NCBI RefSeq assembly: GCF_009649745.1 | Contig: NZ_WJNG01000015.1 | Location: forward strand, 62,001 to 126,000 | DNA length: 64,000 nucleotides | Reading direction: 5' to 3' | DNA from: Aquibacillus halophilus | GTDB lineage: Bacteria > Bacillota > Bacilli > Bacillales > Amphibacillaceae | Part shown: positions 60,815 to 64,000 of the stretch, in pieces | How positions within the stretch are numbered: position 1 is the first letter of the stretch | Layout of the letters: every line of letters starts with the position of its first letter | Position numbers and translations under genes: made by a program | Notes under the pieces: model-generated | What the model was told of the DNA's origin: nothing | Seen by the model: the letters and a program-made list of their open reading frames with translations, nothing else | Database searches by the model: none

Positions 60815-61768
60815 TCACTTTACTAATTTAACTGTCTTTAATAAGTAATCCTCATGGCTTCCTACTTCTTCGTTAATATTTTCTACCGAAATTTGTTTTA
60901 TAAATTTCCCGGTGACACTCTTAGTAGAATTTATTACTTCATCTAACCAATACTGCGCAAACCCGACAATCTCAACAACATCTTTTCCAGTGACGTCTTT
61001 AAAAGTATCAACAACAACAATATAAATAACGCGGTTACAAGCGACCTCTGATTGATCAAACGTGTCAAAACTATTACATAAAGGAATACCTGGATAACCT
61101 TTACCGTTATGTCCCTCATCCTTATCAATTAAGTCTTGAAAGGCATCTTTTACTGGACCCCATTTTTGTCCTGTTTCTGTATCTGCAAATACTACATCAT
61201 CTGTTATTGATATTTCTACTCCATTTATAATTGCTTCTGCGAGTCCACTAGCTCCGGTAGTATCTATGTCTAAATAACCACAGTTTCCACTGTAGGTACC
61301 TGTGCTTCCACATTTTAAATTTGTTTCTCCTGGAATAGCGTCCTTTTCCACCGCGATTGGTGTTATTCCTATTCCAGCCGTCAGTAGTTTAATTTCAGCT
61401 TCTGCAACTGCACTTACTTTTTTGCTATTAATTCCTAGGACTCTAGCAAATGTCATCGGAACAGTAGTTTCTTTAGAGGCAGTTACTGAATTAACATCAG
61501 ATACTACTTCACTATCGCCCAAAACGAAAGAATTTTTTGTTGAGATATCTATTGCTTTTGCTTCAGGATCCCCACCACCTTCTAATAGAACCTGTGCCCC
61601 TCCAATCACTGCTGAATCCAGTGCTTTTTGAAGCGAGGCTTTTTGTGAGTAAACCCTACCAGCATCAACTGCTAATGCAACGAATCCTAAAAGAACCACA
61701 AGTGCGAGCGCCATGATAACAAGAGCATTTCCATTTTCACGTTGAAAAAATTTTTTTATTTTATTCAT
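60815..61768 (-). CDS. TadG-like pilus-associated protein
   Basis: 317 residues from the ATG at 61768, which shares one base with the TadE stop; GTG at 61771 is the alternative. The N-terminal prepilin-like helix (GNALVIMALALVVLLGFVALAVDAGRVY, described by its ends) is the TadE/G signature. The exported part has four cysteines in LKCGSTGTYSGNCGYLDI and PLCNSFD with ACNRVIYIV, likely two disulfides. No intact MIDAS motif was found, so a von Willebrand A domain is not supported. Minor pilus component. Confidence 0.83.
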   Translation of the reverse strand: MNKIKKFFQRENGNALVIMALALVVLLGFVALAVDAGRVYSQKASLQKALDSAVIGGAQVLLEGGGDPEAKAIDISTKNSFVLGDSEVVSDVNSVTASKETTVPMTFARVLGINSKKVSAVAEAEIKLLTAGIGITPIAVEKDAIPGETNLKCGSTGTYSGNCGYLDIDTTGASGLAEAIINGVEISITDDVVFADTETGQKWGPVKDAFQDLIDKDEGHNGKGYPGIPLCNSFDTFDQSEVACNRVIYIVVVDTFKDVTGKDVVEIVGFAQYWLDEVINSTKSVTGKFIKQISVENINEEVGSHEDYLLKTVKLVK

Positions 61769-62142
61769 CACTCAATCCTCATTACCGTTTTATTTTTTAA
61801 GTCAAATGTTCCTATAATGTTCCCAATCACTGGGGTAACAAAATTGACAGGATATGTAATAGTAATGGTTACTTCCTCACCAGATTTGCCTAGATTTTCT
61901 GATATAACTATTTTTTCATCAATTAAAGAGAGGCCCGATGCATTTTCTTTAACGACTGTGATTATGACTTCTTTATCCTCTTCCCCAATACTTGCTGATC
62001 TTGCTGCTTCACGACCTGCATGATCCAAGGTTAAATAAGCATGAAAAATTCTCCCGAAGTCTACTATTCCAAATAAAAGGAGTATTAGCACTGGAAGAAT
62101 TAAGGCAAATTCTACTAGTGATTGACCTTTTTCAGATTTCAT
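61768..62142 (-). CDS. TadE-like minor pseudopilin
   Basis: 124 residues. The N-terminus MKSEKGQSLVEFALILPVLI is a TadE-type prepilin signature: Gly6-Gln with Glu at +5, then a hydrophobic helix, then FGRIFHAYLTLDHAGREAARSAS. Probably processed by the TadV peptidase encoded just upstream. Start ATG at 62142 behind AAGGATTG; overlaps the TadG-like gene by one base. Confidence 0.88.
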   Translation of the reverse strand: MKSEKGQSLVEFALILPVLILLLFGIVDFGRIFHAYLTLDHAGREAARSASIGEEDKEVIITVVKENASGLSLIDEKIVISENLGKSGEEVTITITYPVNFVTPVIGNIIGTFDLKNKTVMRIE

Positions 62143-62145
62143 TAA

Positions 62146-62658
62146 TTACAATCCTTTCCACGCAAAAGTAATAATAGTACCAAAAAATATTGCTATACCA
62201 TATGGAAAAGAAATACTAGAATTATCCTTAGAATTAACTATCATTGATCCTAAATTGCTACTTAGGAAGGGAATAGAAAAGAACAAAGACTTTATTGAGA
62301 ACGTAATTCCTCGGCGTTTTATAATAAGAACAATTGCAATAAATCCTCCAATTATAGAAGTGATAAGTGCAGAATAAAATACAAATGAAGCACCTGTAAG
62401 TGCTCCGATTGCAGCCATTAACTTAACATCTCCAGCACCCATTCCACCTAACAGATAGGGAATCAAAAATACCATGAGTCCTACTAAGAAACCTAAGCCA
62501 CTAAACAATAAACCATCCCATCCTTGATTGAATAAATAATAACTAAGACCAAATATCATCGCTGGGAATGTAACTATATTTAGTATTTTTTTATCTTTTA
62601 AATCTGTTATTAAGCTGATTAGTATTACTAATCCCAGAATTATAATTAAAATTAACAT
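62146..62658 (-). CDS. tadV: Prepilin peptidase TadV/CpaA (A24 family)
   Basis: Cleaves leader peptides of Flp and TadE-like prepilins. 170 residues with about six membrane segments; catalytic aspartates are Asp19 in ITDLKDKKILN and Asp77 in GMGAGDVKL. It lacks the N-methylation domain of PilD, as usual for Tad peptidases. Ribosome site AGAGGAGT before the ATG at 62658. Separated from flp by a hairpin. Confidence 0.92.
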   Translation of the reverse strand: MLILIIILGLVILISLITDLKDKKILNIVTFPAMIFGLSYYLFNQGWDGLLFSGLGFLVGLMVFLIPYLLGGMGAGDVKLMAAIGALTGASFVFYSALITSIIGGFIAIVLIIKRRGITFSIKSLFFSIPFLSSNLGSMIVNSKDNSSISFPYGIAIFFGTIITFAWKGL

Positions 62659-62685
62659 AGTATTTACTCCTCTTTTAATAAGGTT

Positions 62686-62714
62686 TTAGCCCTACTATTA
62701 GTATGTAGGGCTAA
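62686..62714 (-). terminator. Partial terminator between flp and the rest of the tad operon
   Basis: TTAGCCCTAC pairs with GTAGGGCTAA around a 9-base loop, followed on the minus strand by AACCTTATTAAA. It would leave flp mRNA far more abundant than assembly-gene mRNA. Confidence 0.65.
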
Positions 62715-62733
62715 TCTTTGAATTAAATATTAA

Positions 62734-62904
62734 CTATGGTGTTGTTAAACCTGAAGCCACATTGCCGATCAAACTTTTGATCTCGCCACCAAGAGTAAAA
62801 AATATAGCTATACAAACTACAGCAACACCAGCTAAAATTAACCCATATTCCGCCATACCTTGTCCTTCTTCTTCTCTTACAAATTTCATAAACTTCTCTA
62901 CCAT
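62734..62904 (-). CDS. flp: Flp-type major pilin
   Basis: 56 residues, too short to have been listed by length-limited gene finding. Begins MVEKFMKFVREEEG, then QGMAEYGLILAGVAVV, the Flp signature with cleavage expected after Gly14 and Glu at +5, an adjacent Tyr, and a hydrophobic helix. The short tail ends GNVASGLTTP. Start ATG at 62904 behind GGGAGGAA. First gene of the operon, with flp promoter somewhere in 62905-63100. Confidence 0.9.
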   Translation of the reverse strand: MVEKFMKFVREEEGQGMAEYGLILAGVAVVCIAIFFTLGGEIKSLIGNVASGLTTP

Positions 62905-63206
62905 GATAATTCCTCCCTAGTTTCTTATTATTTATGTGAAGTAGGTATAAAAAATAAAACTATGTAAAATAGCAATGCTTTCACCCTACTAGTCACCAAC
63001 TTCAATTCTTTATTAAAACACTTTTGTTCTCTATACTGAACAACTTCTTGTTACATATCATAATTCTTTATAACGAATTTGTAAAGTGATTTTTTAAAAA
63101 AATTATAATACGTTCATTTTATGATTATTTTTCGTTCAGTATTGCGAACAAATTAGAAGTGCTATATAGTTGAATTAAAATTAATCTAATAGGGAGTTGA
63201 AGGAAG
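62905..63206. promoter_or_regulatory. Divergent control region between flp and the DUF192 gene
   Basis: AT-rich. It has an inverted pair ATACTGAAC (63033-63041) and GTTCAGTAT (63134-63142), each extended by similar flanks, one on either side of the region. The second lies next to TTCG...CGAA (63131-63148). These look like two copies of one operator facing the two divergent genes. Exact promoters were not fixed. Confidence 0.4.
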
Positions 63207-63563
63207 ATGTCACATTCAAAAAAACTAATTCCAATTACTATTACAAAAGCGGATACGTTCTATTTACGATTTAAAGGTCTAATGTTTAGAAAAAATCCCA
63301 TTGTAGGTCAAGGCCTATGGATCATTCCCTGTAATTCAATACATATGTGGTTCATGAGGTTTTCTATTGATGTAATCTTCCTAGATGCCAAAAATAGAGT
63401 TATAAAAAAGATAGAAGATGTAAAACCTTGGAGCTTTGTAATACCTGTGTCTGGTGCTAGATCAGTATTAGAACTTCCAATTGGAACGATACAGAAATGC
63501 AAAATTGAGACTGGGCAAGTTCTCATATTAAAATGCAGCAATGCTAAAAAGGAGGTTATGTAA
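63207..63563 (+). CDS. DUF192-family protein
   Basis: 118 residues with the family pattern RFKGLMFRKNP, SIHMWFMRFSIDVIFLDAKNRVI and the hydrophobic end. Many DUF192 proteins are exported with a signal peptide; this one has none. Function unknown; DUF192 genes are often near tad genes in Bacillaceae, as far as I know. Ribosome site GAAGGAAG before the ATG. Its stop overlaps the next start (TAATG), so the two genes are coupled. Confidence 0.82.
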   Translation: MSHSKKLIPITITKADTFYLRFKGLMFRKNPIVGQGLWIIPCNSIHMWFMRFSIDVIFLDAKNRVIKKIEDVKPWSFVIPVSGARSVLELPIGTIQKCKIETGQVLILKCSNAKKEVM

Positions 63564-64000
63564 TGATTTACTTATTCTCACTTATCTTTCCCCTATTTGT
63601 TTTTCCTTGGGTTTATGATTTGTACCATACTTTTACAAAGTTTGTGTTTTTATTATTATTTACTTCTATTCTCTTAATCTACTATTTTGTAAAAAAGGAA
63701 AAAATTGAAATGAAGAAACAACCTTTTTCTACTGAACAGTATTTGGTAATAGCATTTGGAATATTAGTAGTTATATCAACCGTGTTCTCTTTAGATTATT
63801 CATACTCAATATTTGGAAGGCCAGTTCGCCATGAAGGAAGTCTGACAATGCTCTGTTATTTAACTCTTTTTCTACTTACATATAGACTAATTAATTTTAA
63901 AGAATATAGGATCTTTAAGGTATTAGTATACAGTGGTATATTTATCACAGTTTACGGTGTAATAGAACATTTTAATTTTAATATTCTTTCTTGGGATTAC
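63563..64000 (+). CDS. O-antigen ligase/polymerase-like membrane protein, 3' end cut by window
   Basis: 146 codons are open to the window edge, starting MIYLFSLIFPLFVFPWVYDL from the ATG at 63563 with GGAGG 7 bases upstream. Four hydrophobic segments are already visible. The loop SLDYSYSIFGRPVRHEGSLT resembles the first extracytoplasmic loop of Wzy/WaaL/PglL-type proteins (G-x-x-x-R-x-E/G pattern). Next to a pilus operon it could be a pilin oligosaccharyltransferase or a polymer ligase. The catalytic Wzy_C domain, if present, lies outside the window. Confidence 0.6.
   Translation, partial: MIYLFSLIFPLFVFPWVYDLYHTFTKFVFLLLFTSILLIYYFVKKEKIEMKKQPFSTEQYLVIAFGILVVISTVFSLDYSYSIFGRPVRHEGSLTMLCYLTLFLLTYRLINFKEYRIFKVLVYSGIFITVYGVIEHFNFNILSWDY

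Noticed and set aside
60815-61768. von Willebrand A domain in the TadG-like protein
   Set aside because: No DxSxS MIDAS motif is present.
1-64000. CRISPR arrays, tRNA or rRNA genes, known riboswitches, prophage
   Set aside because: No regularly spaced short direct repeats, no cloverleaf or rRNA-like sequence and no phage structural genes were seen by reading.

Overview
The window is AT-rich chromosomal DNA from a low-GC Firmicute. Gene content (TnrA, Sfp-type transferase, Fbp-type small basic proteins, mtlA-mtlR-mtlF-mtlD order, YitT, ThrE pair, a Gram-positive Tad cluster) and strong AGGAGGTGATC-type ribosome binding sites point to a Bacillaceae member, most likely a halotolerant genus near Oceanobacillus or Virgibacillus. 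Most genes lie on the minus strand. No rRNA, tRNA, CRISPR array or prophage was seen.

Layout, 1-29 kb: argCJB arginine operon (window cuts argB) with an ARG-box promoter; a repeat locus split by a complete IS150-group insertion sequence; a STAND-ATPase/LuxR regulator; a DUF4870 membrane protein; a polar amino acid ABC importer; a thioredoxin-reductase-like flavoprotein; an AEC carrier; the split ThrE exporter; an Sfp-type phosphopantetheinyl transferase; a ROK fructokinase; an MFS permease; a flavin reductase; a MarR-ABC drug efflux operon; an AbrB-family membrane protein; a CAP lipoprotein; an asparaginase; a ZIP transporter; an ankyrin lipoprotein; and an Lrp regulator divergent from YitT.

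Layout, 29-41 kb: the mannitol PTS operon, an amidase, a MATE exporter, an HD-GYP phosphodiesterase and the first of three Fbp-like small proteins. Four intergenic loci (about 2.9-4.85, 18.3-18.9, 29.5-29.97 and 40.6-41.1 kb) are mosaics of the same hairpin-forming repeats.

Layout, 41-51 kb: the most interesting block. A gene closely resembling ectoine hydrolase (DoeA/EutD) leads a same-strand cluster with a trans-sulfuration-type PLP enzyme, an M20D deacetylase, a homoserine dehydrogenase and an aldehyde dehydrogenase, followed upstream by a PucR-type regulator and the nitrogen regulator TnrA. I infer an ectoine degradation route that ends in aspartate: deacetylation by an M20D enzyme, then 2,4-diaminobutyrate to homoserine to aspartate semialdehyde to aspartate, without the usual DoeB-type deacetylase and DoeD-type aminotransferase. 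The enzyme families are visible; the route is a hypothesis.

Layout, 51-64 kb: a PhoD-type phosphatase, an ABC exporter, a decayed coding remnant, and a Tad/Flp pilus operon (flp, tadV, tadE, tadG-like, cpaB, tadZ, tadA, tadB, tadC on the minus strand). Divergent from flp are a DUF192 gene and the start of an O-antigen-ligase-like membrane protein cut by the window edge.
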